This document shows positions 1 through 8,975 of a stretch of DNA of 64,000 nt, piece after piece. The notes below the pieces were generated by a model, which made no database searches, was not told the DNA's origin, and worked only from the letters and a program-made list of their open reading frames with translations. Location: contig PYJD01000036.1 of the NCBI GenBank assembly GCA_003635315.1, positions 1 through 64,000 of the forward strand, given 5' to 3'. Made by a program: the position numbers and the translations under genes. The stretch is from Candidatus Poribacteria bacterium. Its GTDB lineage: Bacteria > Poribacteria > WGA-4E > WGA-3G. Every line of letters begins with the position of its first letter. Positions within the stretch are counted from its first letter, which is position 1.

Positions 1-558
1 ATAAGTGTGAATCAAACAACATATTCTGTCGTTGACAAAGTTGTGCGAACAAAGATGTGTCCTCAACCTGTGAGGCTTGTTGTGATACGCACAAAGCCAA
101 ATCCATCTAAAAAGTATAAGTATTTTTGCCTGTTCACATCTGATTTACAACTCCCTGTAGCCGATGCCATCACACACTATATAAATAGATGGCAGATTGA
201 AACGGCGTTCCGGGATGTCAAACTGAACTTTGGGTTTGATACATATCAACTCCAAAATCGTGAGAGTTTGAACCGACACGTGCAACTCAGTTTTGTCGCA
301 GCAAGTCTGACACAACTCTGTTGGGTAAACACGATGGATACACCATCAGACAAATCATCTGAAATAGAGAATGAAGTTCCTGATGTAAAGGTAGTGCTGC
401 AAACACTCGGTATCCATTGGTATAAACCGGAATATCTAACACGCGGGTTGATGGTCGCTTTTTTACGACACTGTCTTCAGCAACAGTATTTTTCTGCGAG
501 TAAAGATCGAAAACAAAACTCAACAAAAAATCTAAAAATAGTGGAAGATACGACTTGA
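1..558 (+). CDS. IS4-type transposase, C-terminal part (5' cut by window edge)
   Basis: The frame is open to the window edge, so the start lies upstream; the GTG at 7 is only the first start codon in frame. Numbering from that GTG, Y58-R61-E65-K72 fits the IS4-family Y-(2)-R-(3)-E-(6)-K signature exactly, in the context YINRW..E..FRDVK. E65 would be the last acidic residue of the DDE triad; the two Asp residues would be in the missing part. The product is a DNA-cutting and strand-transfer enzyme of an insertion sequence. A Lys/Asn-rich tail follows. No partner gene follows, and the terminal inverted repeat of the element could not be fixed. Whether it is intact cannot be judged here. Confidence 0.85.
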   Translation: MSVNQTTYSVVDKVVRTKMCPQPVRLVVIRTKPNPSKKYKYFCLFTSDLQLPVADAITHYINRWQIETAFRDVKLNFGFDTYQLQNRESLNRHVQLSFVAASLTQLCWVNTMDTPSDKSSEIENEVPDVKVVLQTLGIHWYKPEYLTRGLMVAFLRHCLQQQYFSASKDRKQNSTKNLKIVEDTT

Positions 559-1172
559 CCTATGCAAAGTGATGTATATTCAAGATTTTATTCAAAAAAT
601 AGTCCAAAATGCTGTGATTTCTAACAGAAAATGAGATAAAAAAGTGCTTACATAACAATTTTTTTTGGCTGTTACAAGTCCTGACAGGCAAAAACTGTCC
701 AAACTATAGTAATTTATTAGGTTAGGATACCATTTTTATAATAATTCTCAAAATCAATTCATGCGAAAACTATACACACCCAAATCTATTGCCAATAGTC
801 ACGTTGAATTAAATCCTCCTTAGCGATTTCAACACCGAATGTTAGTCAGGGATTCTGATTGTTGTAGACGGTGACAAAACCTATCGTGTTCGTCGAATGA
901 TGTTTATATGTTATAAAATATCTTAGAAAGGATATTACCATGTATTCTATGTTGAACTAACGATCTCTTTGGTAGGAGGGGATTCCGAACACCGATCTTC
1001 TTTACAACGACTAATGGTGAAACTATTATTAGAAATGGTATAAGATCACTATATTACTTCAGAATATTCATTGCAATCAGATACACTATAAGTATATTTA
1101 GGAAAAATTGTATTGTATTCTGATTTTGTTTTATGTAGAATTTAACATCATTTCGTGTTAAGGAGCGATTGA
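559..1172. other. Non-coding stretch between transposase and first PhyH gene
   Basis: No convincing ORF is present. The first ~160 bases probably hold the right end of the transposase-bearing insertion sequence, but I could not delimit its terminal repeat. Most of the rest is the TIR-bounded element at 727-1041. The last ~130 bases are AT-rich leader for the PhyH gene and end in a good ribosome binding site (AAGGAG, 1160-1165). Confidence 0.5.
727..1041. repeat. MITE-like element, copy 1 (TIR ATACCATTTCT)
   Basis: The left end ATACCATTTTT (727-737) and right end AGAAATGGTAT (1031-1041) are inverted repeats with 10 of 11 matches. The same terminal repeat brackets two shorter non-coding segments at 22196-22308 and 35234-35311. 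No transposase is inside. This looks like a small non-autonomous transposable element, but at 315 bp it is the longest and least perfect of the three, so its limits are less certain. Confidence 0.45.
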
Positions 1173-1961
1173 ATGACACCTGAAATTGCTATAGAGAAAC
1201 GTGAACAGATGCTTCGTGATGGATTCTGTGTGGTTGAAGATGTTCTATCGGATGAATTCTTACAAGAGCTGCACGATGAATCAGAGAGATTAATTTCTAC
1301 ACATACAGAACCCGCTGAAATGGTCTATCAAGGGCAGCATGTTAATGTACATGGTGCAGATAACCCATATATTCAAAGATTATTAGAATGGAAACCATCT
1401 CGTGATGCACTTCAAGAACTTGGTTTCGGTGATTTCGCTGCATCAGGTGGTATTATCATTCTAACAAAAGAGGCAGGTGGACCTCCACTCTATTGGCACC
1501 AAGATTGGATGCGTTGGAATGATCCACTCAGCTGTACACCGTGGCCACAAACCATTTTTCTAAATTATTACCTATCAGACACAACTCGAGAAAATGGGTG
1601 TTTAAAGGTAATACCCGGCACACATTTAAAAAGGATAGATCTACATAACCAACTTGTACCTGCACATGAACAGGGCGCGAGGTTTATTGAAGAAGATCAT
1701 CCAATTATGTTTTGTAATCACCCCGACCAAGTTGATATATGTGCTAAAGCAGGTTCATTAGTTATGGCTGATGCACGTTTATTACATGCTGCACATAATA
1801 ATCTTACAGATACACGTAGAACACTTATCTTAGCATGGCATAGTAGACCAAACACTATTCCTGATTATTGGGATAAAGAAATTCCTGACGTTATTGCGAA
1901 TAGAGATGAAAATGGAAACTATCCCGGTTCACGTATTCCCGGTGATTATTTACAACCGTAG
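1173..1961 (+). CDS. Phytanoyl-CoA dioxygenase (PhyH) family protein
   Basis: Probable Fe(II)/2-oxoglutarate-dependent oxygenase of the PhyH family, cytoplasmic, 262 aa, close to the usual 250-300. The metal-binding HxD is H109-Q-D111 in YWHQDWMRW; the distal ligand is probably H205 in the segment ARLLHAAHNN, and R216 of DTRR should bind the 2-oxoglutarate carboxylate. The start is supported by AAGGAG seven bases upstream. A second PhyH gene begins 25 bases after the stop, so the two are probably co-transcribed. PhyH paralogues are very numerous in Poribacteria; substrates are mostly unknown and cannot be predicted here. Confidence 0.88.
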   Translation: MTPEIAIEKREQMLRDGFCVVEDVLSDEFLQELHDESERLISTHTEPAEMVYQGQHVNVHGADNPYIQRLLEWKPSRDALQELGFGDFAASGGIIILTKEAGGPPLYWHQDWMRWNDPLSCTPWPQTIFLNYYLSDTTRENGCLKVIPGTHLKRIDLHNQLVPAHEQGARFIEEDHPIMFCNHPDQVDICAKAGSLVMADARLLHAAHNNLTDTRRTLILAWHSRPNTIPDYWDKEIPDVIANRDENGNYPGSRIPGDYLQP

Positions 1962-1986
1962 GATAATATTGAAATTGTGAGTAGTT

Positions 1987-2820
1987 ATGAATAAACATAC
2001 CATTCATTATAATGTACTCAATGATCATAATCCAAATGAAACCGGTACAAATTGGGATGTTGATGTTCATGCGACAACAGATGAACTTCAGTCATTTGCT
2101 GAAACTGGTTTTCTGATCCGGGAAACACTCATTGCGGGAGAAACGCTTCAAAATCTAAGAAATGCACTGGATCGATTAGAGAATAGAGAATCAGAAAACC
2201 CAAATAGTGCTATGACATCTAAGAAGGGCTGGGGTTTTATTCCGCGCCATCTTATGGATAAGGATAAGGTGTTTTTAGATCTACTAAAATTTCAACCAAC
2301 ACTCTCAATTGCTCGTGCCATGATGGGACCACTTGTTAGAATTCGCGGGTTGAGTGCGCGAATTACATATCCAGGTGAAGACCGACAACATCAAACACCT
2401 TGGCATCAACATTTGAGAGTTGTTTCAAACCCAATTCCACCTTGGTTTTCAAGACCACACTGTATTGACTGTCTAATCTATCTTGACGATATTAACGAAA
2501 ATACGGGAAAAGTTGCTGTTGTGCCAGGGTCTCATAACTGGCTTGATAAAGCTACTCTCAGTAATTATGAGCCAATAGAAAATGAAGTACAATTTGATCT
2601 TAAAGCCGGAGGTGCAGTGCTCATACATGGTAATCTATGGCATCGAGCATTACCTACCTTGAAGAAAAAACGTAGAATGTTGATACTCGGTTATACACCA
2701 ACATGGTTACGGAAATCACCCCATGGAGGAAAACCGCCAAAAGACGGATTAACAAAAGAAATCATCGAACATGGTGATAGGGAAGAACGGATGTTGTTAG
2801 GGATTGGAGGTTATTCATAA
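1987..2820 (+). CDS. PhyH-family protein with HxH in place of HxD
   Basis: Divergent member of the Fe(II)/2-oxoglutarate PhyH family, 277 aa. The cupin-like core is recognisable: a W-H-Q-H stretch at H140-H142, the segment around 171-182 (GKVAVVPGSHNW), a distal H219 in HGNLWHRA and R229/R230 in KKKRRM. The metal site reads H140-Q-H142 rather than HxD (codons CAT CAA CAT), so either His replaces the usual Asp ligand or the true carboxylate lies elsewhere. It follows the first PhyH gene closely and precedes the LamG pair. No strong Shine-Dalgarno is visible before the ATG at 1987. Substrate unknown. Confidence 0.8.
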   Translation: MNKHTIHYNVLNDHNPNETGTNWDVDVHATTDELQSFAETGFLIRETLIAGETLQNLRNALDRLENRESENPNSAMTSKKGWGFIPRHLMDKDKVFLDLLKFQPTLSIARAMMGPLVRIRGLSARITYPGEDRQHQTPWHQHLRVVSNPIPPWFSRPHCIDCLIYLDDINENTGKVAVVPGSHNWLDKATLSNYEPIENEVQFDLKAGGAVLIHGNLWHRALPTLKKKRRMLILGYTPTWLRKSPHGGKPPKDGLTKEIIEHGDREERMLLGIGGYS

Positions 2821-2868
2821 ATCAAATAGATTAGAAGAGAAAAGCATGATCACAATGGGAGGCATATA

Positions 2869-3690
2869 ATGAGAACATACATGACTTTCATAGTAAAAAC
2901 GTCCGCAATATTTTTCTTGCTCATTACGTCAACAATATACGGGTCAAATGTGGATAAAGCAGATCTTGTCTTCTATTACAGTTTCGATGCTGAGACACTT
3001 AAAGGTGATGATGTCTTAGATCTGTCCGATAATGAAAATGATGGATTTCTTCATGGGAACAATCTCAAAATAGTAGATGGTAAAGTTAATGATTGTATGG
3101 AATTTCCGGGTGCAGGTACAGAATATATTGCAGTTAGAAAAGTACATTATACAGAGGGTATTCCAGAACTGAGTATTGCTGTTTGGATTAAGACTGCTGA
3201 GAGAGGAATGATAGCATCATGGGATAGGAGTGAGTTTTTTCGTTTTGCGGCTGGAGATGCAGTACTCGGTAATACGACATTCGTCGCATTTGATATATGT
3301 TGTCCAATTGCTGATTGGCACGGTAAGATAAAAGTTACAGATGATAAATGGCATCATGTTGCTGTTACATTCGATGCTGATATGAGACGAATCTATGTTG
3401 ATGGAGAATTGGATGTAGAAGCCCCTACTGAGACAAATAATAAAATGATTGGTCCAAAAGCAAAAAGATTCGGTTTCATAGGAGTTGGATCGGAAGCAGA
3501 CGTTTTTAATGGAAATGCAGCACCAACTGGTTGGGCTTTTAAAGGTTTAATGGATGAATTACTTTACTTTCATCGTGCCCTAACTTCTGATGAAATTAAA
3601 CATCTTTCGAATGCCCCTGAAGAACCATTTGATGTTGTTCCATATGACAAACTGAGTGTTTTATGGGGAAATATTAAGACATACTACTAA
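2869..3690 (+). CDS. Secreted LamG-domain (concanavalin A-like) protein 1
   Basis: Exported protein of 273 aa: a hydrophobic signal segment (about residues 5-25), then one LamG/concanavalin A-like jelly roll filling most of the rest. Typical LamG features are YYSFDAE near the start, DLSDNENDG, WIKTAERGMI, WHHVAVTFD, RIYVDGELD and GLMDELLYFHRALT. GGGAGG before the ATG fixes the start. LamG domains bind carbohydrate or protein ligands; no catalytic domain is attached. The next gene is a tandem paralogue 12 bases downstream, so both probably share one transcript with the upstream PhyH genes. Exact role unknown. Confidence 0.85.
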   Translation: MRTYMTFIVKTSAIFFLLITSTIYGSNVDKADLVFYYSFDAETLKGDDVLDLSDNENDGFLHGNNLKIVDGKVNDCMEFPGAGTEYIAVRKVHYTEGIPELSIAVWIKTAERGMIASWDRSEFFRFAAGDAVLGNTTFVAFDICCPIADWHGKIKVTDDKWHHVAVTFDADMRRIYVDGELDVEAPTETNNKMIGPKAKRFGFIGVGSEADVFNGNAAPTGWAFKGLMDELLYFHRALTSDEIKHLSNAPEEPFDVVPYDKLSVLWGNIKTYY

Positions 3691-3702
3691 AGGAGTTTTG
3701 AA

Positions 3703-4518
3703 ATGAAGAAATCATTAATTTGCATGAATTTTCTTTTATTTCTATTATTGATTGTGTCTTCTTTGTGTGCGTTTGGTAAGAATCTTGATATGAAAGGTTT
3801 AGTTGTTTACTACAGTTTTGACGCAGATACACGCAGCGATACTGATTTCTTAGATATTTCGGGAAACGAAAACCACGGGTTAGTCCAAGGAAATAACATC
3901 AAGAATGTAGAAGGACGTGTCAATGAAGCAGTAGAATTTCCTGGCTTAGGTGGACAATATATCGCTGTTCGTAATGTACTGTATGCAGCAGGTATTCCTG
4001 AATTGAGTATTTCTGTTTGGATTAAAACAGCTCAGAAAGGACTCATTTCCTCTTGGGATCGTAGTGAATTTTTTCGATTTGGTGTGGGAGATGACCAATT
4101 GGGAAATGAAACCTTTGTTGCTTTTGATGTATGTTGTCCAATAACTGATTGGCATGGAGATACTGCTGTGACAGATAATCAATGGCATCATTTAGTGGTG
4201 ACATTTGATGGAGAGAAGAAACGTATTTACGTTGATGGTAAATTAGATGCTGAAGCAGCAGCACATGGGGAATTCATTGGTCCAAAAGCACAACGTTTCG
4301 GTTTTATTGGTGTTGGGTCTGAAGCACCAGATTTTAATGGTCCTCGTGGTCCTACAAATTTCCCATTTAAGGGTTTGATGGATGAGTATATTATGCTACA
4401 TCGGGCATTAACCGAAAAAGAGGTAGAGAAGATAGCAAGTTTAAACAGCAACCCATTTAATGTTGAACCCAGTAATAAACTGACGACAGCATGGGGAAAT
4501 ATCAAGAGATTAAAGTAG
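3703..4518 (+). CDS. Secreted LamG-domain (concanavalin A-like) protein 2
   Basis: Tandem paralogue of the preceding gene (271 aa). The two align end to end without large gaps: signal segment (about residues 4-26), VVYYSFDAD, DISGNENHG, WIKTAQKGLISSWD, FFRFGVGD, WHHLVVTFDG, RIYVDGKLD, GLMDEYIMLHRALT, and the same ending (LTTAWGNIK). Aggagt seven bases upstream of the ATG supports the start. As with its twin, only a single LamG fold is present, so a binding or structural role outside the cytoplasm is more likely than catalysis. This looks like a local duplication that has diverged moderately. Confidence 0.85.
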   Translation: MKKSLICMNFLLFLLLIVSSLCAFGKNLDMKGLVVYYSFDADTRSDTDFLDISGNENHGLVQGNNIKNVEGRVNEAVEFPGLGGQYIAVRNVLYAAGIPELSISVWIKTAQKGLISSWDRSEFFRFGVGDDQLGNETFVAFDVCCPITDWHGDTAVTDNQWHHLVVTFDGEKKRIYVDGKLDAEAAAHGEFIGPKAQRFGFIGVGSEAPDFNGPRGPTNFPFKGLMDEYIMLHRALTEKEVEKIASLNSNPFNVEPSNKLTTAWGNIKRLK

Positions 4519-4562
4519 ATTAGACATGGATGTCATTATTCTACTTCAATAACAATTGCTGT

Positions 4563-5339
4563 TTATTCATTTTCTGATTCTATTGCCTTTTGAATCCCAG
4601 GAAATTCTCTCCAGATATCTGTGTAACAATCGTATCCATTCTCCTCACAGTCTACATGGCGAAGACGAAATATAACAGCATATCTAATGTCAGCCGAGGC
4701 ATTCTGGGCAGCAGAATGGACAACTTGATGATGTGTTAATACCACATCCCCTGCGTTTCCTATAATCTGTTCCGGTCCTTCAGGTAGATCTGGACGAGGC
4801 ATACCTTCTGCTAAAACTTCATGTCCTTCCTTTTCGAAATAGTTCGCAAAGAAAGAGTGTGATTTTGGCCATACAGTAAAGTTACCGCTATTGGTTTCTG
4901 GAACATCTGCAAGATATACAACCGCTAAGGCAGAAAACCCTCGTTTGTAAACACCTTTTGGCATACCGTTAGACCCACTACCCAGACCATCCAGATGTCC
5001 ATTTGGCGCGTTTGCGTCACGGTCTAACGGCATTGGAAATCTTAAAGCTATCTGTGCAGACCCAGGTGTTTGCACATTTCCTTCACCTAATAAGGATTCA
5101 GCGATATTCTGTACGGGTGTCTTGCGATATATATCTACAATTTGAGGTGCATTTCGTATTTCATTACAATAAGATTGTGCCCTGAATTTTTCTAAGTCCC
5201 CTTCATGCATCCCAACTGCACCAATTGAATGGTTAATTAATTTACGCGCAGAATCGACCATTAACTTAGGCACAGCACCAGGAACTGTAATATATCCATT
5301 TTCATGAAATTCTAACTTCTGTTTCTGTGTTAACATCAT
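4563..5339 (-). CDS. Phytanoyl-CoA dioxygenase (PhyH) family protein
   Basis: Third PhyH-family Fe(II)/2-oxoglutarate oxygenase in the region, 258 aa, on the opposite strand and convergent with the LamG genes. The metal triad is intact: H115-L-D117 in NGHLDGLG and H208 in HHQVVHSA; R219 in ADIRYAV is placed to bind 2-oxoglutarate. GGAG lies six bases before the first of two adjacent ATG codons. It differs clearly from the other two PhyH genes and is not a recent copy of them. The substrate cannot be told from the sequence. Confidence 0.87.
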   Translation of the reverse strand: MMLTQKQKLEFHENGYITVPGAVPKLMVDSARKLINHSIGAVGMHEGDLEKFRAQSYCNEIRNAPQIVDIYRKTPVQNIAESLLGEGNVQTPGSAQIALRFPMPLDRDANAPNGHLDGLGSGSNGMPKGVYKRGFSALAVVYLADVPETNSGNFTVWPKSHSFFANYFEKEGHEVLAEGMPRPDLPEGPEQIIGNAGDVVLTHHQVVHSAAQNASADIRYAVIFRLRHVDCEENGYDCYTDIWREFPGIQKAIESENE

Positions 5340-5415
5340 ACGCTCCAGAATGAGTTTTCTTAAATTCGATATAATGTTTAGACAATTTATTCTCTAAATT
5401 AGTTTAACACAAAAC

Positions 5416-5474
5416 AATACCTTCGCCAATAACAAACTATCTATTATTGGCGAGTGTAATTTCACAAGGTATTA
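5416..5474 (-). terminator. Inverted repeat after the metallophosphoesterase gene
   Basis: A perfect 9-bp stem (CGCCAATAA 5424-5432 with TTATTGGCG 5444-5452) is flanked by an outer match AATACCTT/AAGGTATT (5416-5423 and 5467-5474). It lies 24-80 bases past the stop of the minus-strand his operon and ahead of the PhyH start. The trailing T run on the minus strand is weak, so this could be a terminator or an operator. Confidence 0.4.
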
Positions 5475-5497
5475 TGAATTCTTGTTTCATATCAAAC

Positions 5498-6697
5498 TCA
5501 CCTTGATTTTAACCAATGATGAAACACAACCTTCTCACCGATTGGTTCAATTACCCTGAGGAGTATTCCCCCATCTATAAGAAAATCTATTGACATAAAA
5601 CCGGTGTGTTGATGAGCAAAAAGTGTATTATCTCCATGAGAAACAGGGGATGCTTTTACTGTGGAGCCAAGTCCACTGATAAGTAAATAATCTGTAACAT
5701 CCCCTTGAAGTACTTGTAAGGAATGATCGTGACCGGATGCATATATTAAGAGTGAAGATTGTTTAGATGTTTTGAAAGCCTGTTTGAACTGATCAATCAT
5801 CTGAGCATATCTTTCACTATTTAAATCTTGAGTATTATCAATTACATGCCAACGAGATAGTGGGAATATTGATCCAAGAATAGGGATTGGTACCCATAAC
5901 CATTTCTTATACATCCTACCGGGGAAAATATGATCTTTCCAGTCGAAGAAACCACCGTGTTGTCCATAACTCGCAATCGGATGATGTCCTACAACAATTA
6001 TAGGTAGATCGGTCTGTAATAATCTCTTAAGTTCTGATATGACTGACGTAGATGTTTCACTGGAATGAGGATTTTCCTGTAGCCACCATTGCGTATCCAA
6101 GACTATTAAACGAAGAACAGGTGAAGATTCTGGTAGGTCAACTTGTATTGGACCTGGAGATCCATTCTTTGGGAGAAAAGCAGGTCTTTGAGATAGTCTG
6201 TTTTCTATAAACTTCTGCTGTTCAAGTAGCGCGTGATAACCTTCTTCTCCACCATTTGTCCAATCATGATTACCAGGTATAAATATGCCATGTGTCTTTG
6301 ATAATGTAATGGTATCTAATTGAGGTACTAATTTCTCTTCAACCTCGTCGCGTCTTTTCTCTGTCATACCATCAGGATACATGTTATCACCTAAGAATAC
6401 GACAGTGGTTTTATCATGTTCTAAAGCAGACCAGTTCTTTAGTGATTTTAAAACGGGTTCATCAGGTTTCGGTTGTCCTGCATCTCCGATTAGTATGATG
6501 CGATAATCTATTAGAGTATCGGTAAATACTTCAGTTTTAGCATCTAATGATATATCTGGATGGTAATAAGGTGATGTATGACTACACCCGATAAAGGAAA
6601 GATATACAATCTGAACAATGAAGCCAAGGATAATACAGCTCCATATAATACGAGTACGTTTGTTTGGTATCATTGTAGTATTACCTATTGGTTTCAT
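5498..6697 (-). CDS. Membrane-anchored calcineurin-like metallophosphoesterase
   Basis: Binuclear-metal phosphoesterase, 399 aa, with all five family blocks: GDAG (71-74), GDN (103-105), GNHD (142-145), GHH near 237, and GHDH near 323. An N-terminal hydrophobic segment (about 16-36) ends at C38, which could be a lipoprotein cysteine (FIGC), although the -3 residue Phe is atypical; otherwise it is a simple membrane anchor. The catalytic domain would face outside the cytoplasm. Purple-acid-phosphatase-like spacing is seen, but the substrate is unknown. It is last in the minus-strand his operon, 111 bases after hisS, and may have its own start signal; no clear Shine-Dalgarno is seen. Confidence 0.85.
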   Translation of the reverse strand: MKPIGNTTMIPNKRTRIIWSCIILGFIVQIVYLSFIGCSHTSPYYHPDISLDAKTEVFTDTLIDYRIILIGDAGQPKPDEPVLKSLKNWSALEHDKTTVVFLGDNMYPDGMTEKRRDEVEEKLVPQLDTITLSKTHGIFIPGNHDWTNGGEEGYHALLEQQKFIENRLSQRPAFLPKNGSPGPIQVDLPESSPVLRLIVLDTQWWLQENPHSSETSTSVISELKRLLQTDLPIIVVGHHPIASYGQHGGFFDWKDHIFPGRMYKKWLWVPIPILGSIFPLSRWHVIDNTQDLNSERYAQMIDQFKQAFKTSKQSSLLIYASGHDHSLQVLQGDVTDYLLISGLGSTVKASPVSHGDNTLFAHQHTGFMSIDFLIDGGILLRVIEPIGEKVVFHHWLKSR

Positions 6698-6808
6698 TTT
6701 ACATTCAACACCGGAAATGGAATATTTAGTGAATTCACGAAATCAACAGTATGATGACCTGTTTACGTTCCCAGAGCTGAAATCCACACAATTAAGCACT
6801 AATGACAT

Positions 6809-8146
6809 TTAATCTGTACCATTATATATCATTGTATTTATATGGTCTACTAAGTCATCTAAATGGATATTTTTCTGTACTCTACTTGCAAGTTCCCGTA
6901 CAGCGGCTTTTCCTGCTTCTAATTCATCGGATCCTAAAATTACTGCATAAGGAATACCCTTAGAATCTGCATATTTCAGTTGTGTGCTTATTTTTCCTGG
7001 TCGGAAATATACCTCTGTCCGTATTCCACCTTCACGTAATTGTGTTGCGATTTTAAGGGATTCTTTCATCAAATCATCATCAAAAACCGTCATTAATACC
7101 TGCGTTACAGTCCTGCCAACGGTTGTTGGGAACATATCGAATTCTTCCATTACATCGATAATCCTTTCTATACCAAAACTGGTTCCTGTAGCTGGAAAAC
7201 TCTGTTTACTAAAACTACCGATCAATTCATCATATCTACCACCACCAGTAATACTACCTATTTTCGGTTCTTCAACTACTGTTTCATAAATTGGTCCTGT
7301 ATAGTATTCTAAACCACGTACCATTGCTACATTCACCCGATAAAACGCATCCGGAACACCGAGTATTGAAATGTAATCTATTAACGCTTTTAAGTTTGTA
7401 ATACCTTCATTTGCAGTTTCAAAATCGTTGAGTTGTTGACTCAATTCAGAAAGTATACTATCGGCATCACCCTCAATCTGTAAGAGTGCGAGTAGTTTTT
7501 CTATGACATCTTCTGGTATATTGTTTTCTCTTAATTCTGATGTGACGCCATCCAATCCTATCTTATCCAATTTATCTATAGAGCGATAAAGTCCTCCTAA
7601 CTGTTCTGTTGGTACACCAGCAAATTGTCCAATCCCCGTAATCAATTTTCTCTCATTGATATTTATCTCGAATTGTTTAAACCCAAGTCTCGAAAGTACT
7701 TGATAAACCAGATTGACATTTTCAGCATCAGCTAACATGCTATCACTACCGACGGTATCAGCATCACATTGGAAGAACTGACGGTAACGACCTTTTTGAG
7801 GTCGTTCAGCACGCCATACAGGATCGATCTGATATCTTTTAAATGGTTTAGGTAGTTGGGGATACATCGCAACCACTCTACACAATGGCACAGAAAGATC
7901 ATACCGGAGTGAGATATCTTCCTTACCACCCGTATGTCCTGCTTGATAGATTAATTTCTCTGCATCTGGACCGTATTTTCCAGTCAGGACTTCAGATAAT
8001 TCCATTGCCGGGGTTTGTAACGGTTCAAAACCGAATTCTTCAAATACCTCACGAATTACATCTATTACATACTGTCTACGAATCATCTGTTCAGGTAGAA
8101 TATCACGCATACCTCTGGGTACACGCGGTTTTATGAGTTGTGACAT
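6809..8146 (-). CDS. hisS: Histidyl-tRNA synthetase
   Basis: Class II aminoacyl-tRNA synthetase that charges tRNA-His. Motif 2 is complete (WRAERPQKGRYRQFFQCDAD), the histidine-binding block MVRGLEYYTG is present, motif 3 shows as GTSFGIERI, and a C-terminal anticodon-binding domain (from about residue 340, VLMTVFDDD through KYADSKGIPYAVI) closes the protein. I chose the ATG at 8146, eight bases after AAGGAG, over the GTG one codon earlier. It lies 12 bases after hisG and is third in the operon hisZ-hisG-hisS, so its expression should follow the attenuator upstream of hisZ. This is the true HisRS; the gene at 8976-10409 is the paralogue. Confidence 0.93.
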   Translation of the reverse strand: MSQLIKPRVPRGMRDILPEQMIRRQYVIDVIREVFEEFGFEPLQTPAMELSEVLTGKYGPDAEKLIYQAGHTGGKEDISLRYDLSVPLCRVVAMYPQLPKPFKRYQIDPVWRAERPQKGRYRQFFQCDADTVGSDSMLADAENVNLVYQVLSRLGFKQFEININERKLITGIGQFAGVPTEQLGGLYRSIDKLDKIGLDGVTSELRENNIPEDVIEKLLALLQIEGDADSILSELSQQLNDFETANEGITNLKALIDYISILGVPDAFYRVNVAMVRGLEYYTGPIYETVVEEPKIGSITGGGRYDELIGSFSKQSFPATGTSFGIERIIDVMEEFDMFPTTVGRTVTQVLMTVFDDDLMKESLKIATQLREGGIRTEVYFRPGKISTQLKYADSKGIPYAVILGSDELEAGKAAVRELASRVQKNIHLDDLVDHINTMIYNGTD

Positions 8147-8158
8147 CACTCCTACTCC

Positions 8159-8929
8159 TTATATGTGTCCTGGAAGTCCTTGACTTCTCCGTCTACGAAC
8201 ACCTTTTTCAAGTGTCTCTTTTAATTCTTCAATCTTATCACGTTTCCACGGATCCATAAGTGATTTAGGATTCGCGATGAGAGAAGATTCAGATTCACGT
8301 AATACTTCAACAATCTTCAGGTTGTTTGCTTTTAATGTACGGGCAGAACTACAATTATCAATGATTGCATCTGCCTCCTCTGGCGGTTTCCCCTCTGTGG
8401 CACCAAATGACAACATCAACATGATGGGTGATTGATATGTACCAAGTGTATTTAGACGTTTCCAAGGTGTTAAGATAGCCGGAGCAATTCTGTTTTCTGT
8501 TTGCTGGAGAATGTATTTTTCAGCTATATTCAAATATTCAGTTGAGATTCTAATATTTCTATCAGCAAGATTCACCAAATCCTTAAATGAATTGATATCG
8601 TCTCTCTCTTCACGCACAGCCAAAACAATACTCACAAAACCGTAATCTAAGGGTAATACTTCCTCTACATTTGCATCCGTCTCTTCCACCCAATCTTGTC
8701 CAGTAATACCTAAATCGTAAAAATCGTCCATTCCTACATAAACTGGTATTTCTTGTGGTCTGGATACCTTAATTTGGATTTCTTCATCATTTGTAAAGGA
8801 AGCACGGTAGGATCTATCGGTTGACTTATACCCATTTATTTCATATCCTGCGCGTTGAAACATTTCAAGGGTTTCTGACTGTATTGTTCCTTTCGGTAAC
8901 AGTAAATTCAAAGTCCTTTCTTTCTGCAT
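8159..8929 (-). CDS. hisG: ATP phosphoribosyltransferase, short (HisZ-dependent) form
   Basis: Catalyses the first step of histidine synthesis, ATP + PRPP to phosphoribosyl-ATP. 256 aa; it starts NLLLPKGTIQ, has the periplasmic-binding-like fold marks LGITGQDW and EADAIIDNCSS, but lacks the C-terminal ACT-like regulatory domain of long-form HisG. Short-form HisG depends on the regulatory subunit HisZ, which is encoded directly upstream, so the pair is consistent. Aaggaa precedes the ATG. It is somewhat longer than typical short HisG (about 210), with a basic tail (RRRRSQG). Regulated by the histidine attenuator at 10448-10649 and, by family precedent, by histidine feedback through HisZ. Confidence 0.9.
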   Translation of the reverse strand: MQKERTLNLLLPKGTIQSETLEMFQRAGYEINGYKSTDRSYRASFTNDEEIQIKVSRPQEIPVYVGMDDFYDLGITGQDWVEETDANVEEVLPLDYGFVSIVLAVREERDDINSFKDLVNLADRNIRISTEYLNIAEKYILQQTENRIAPAILTPWKRLNTLGTYQSPIMLMLSFGATEGKPPEEADAIIDNCSSARTLKANNLKIVEVLRESESSLIANPKSLMDPWKRDKIEELKETLEKGVRRRRSQGLPGHI

Positions 8930-8975
8930 AATAAAGTATTCCTTCTATATCAGTATAAGCAAAATGCTGTATAGC

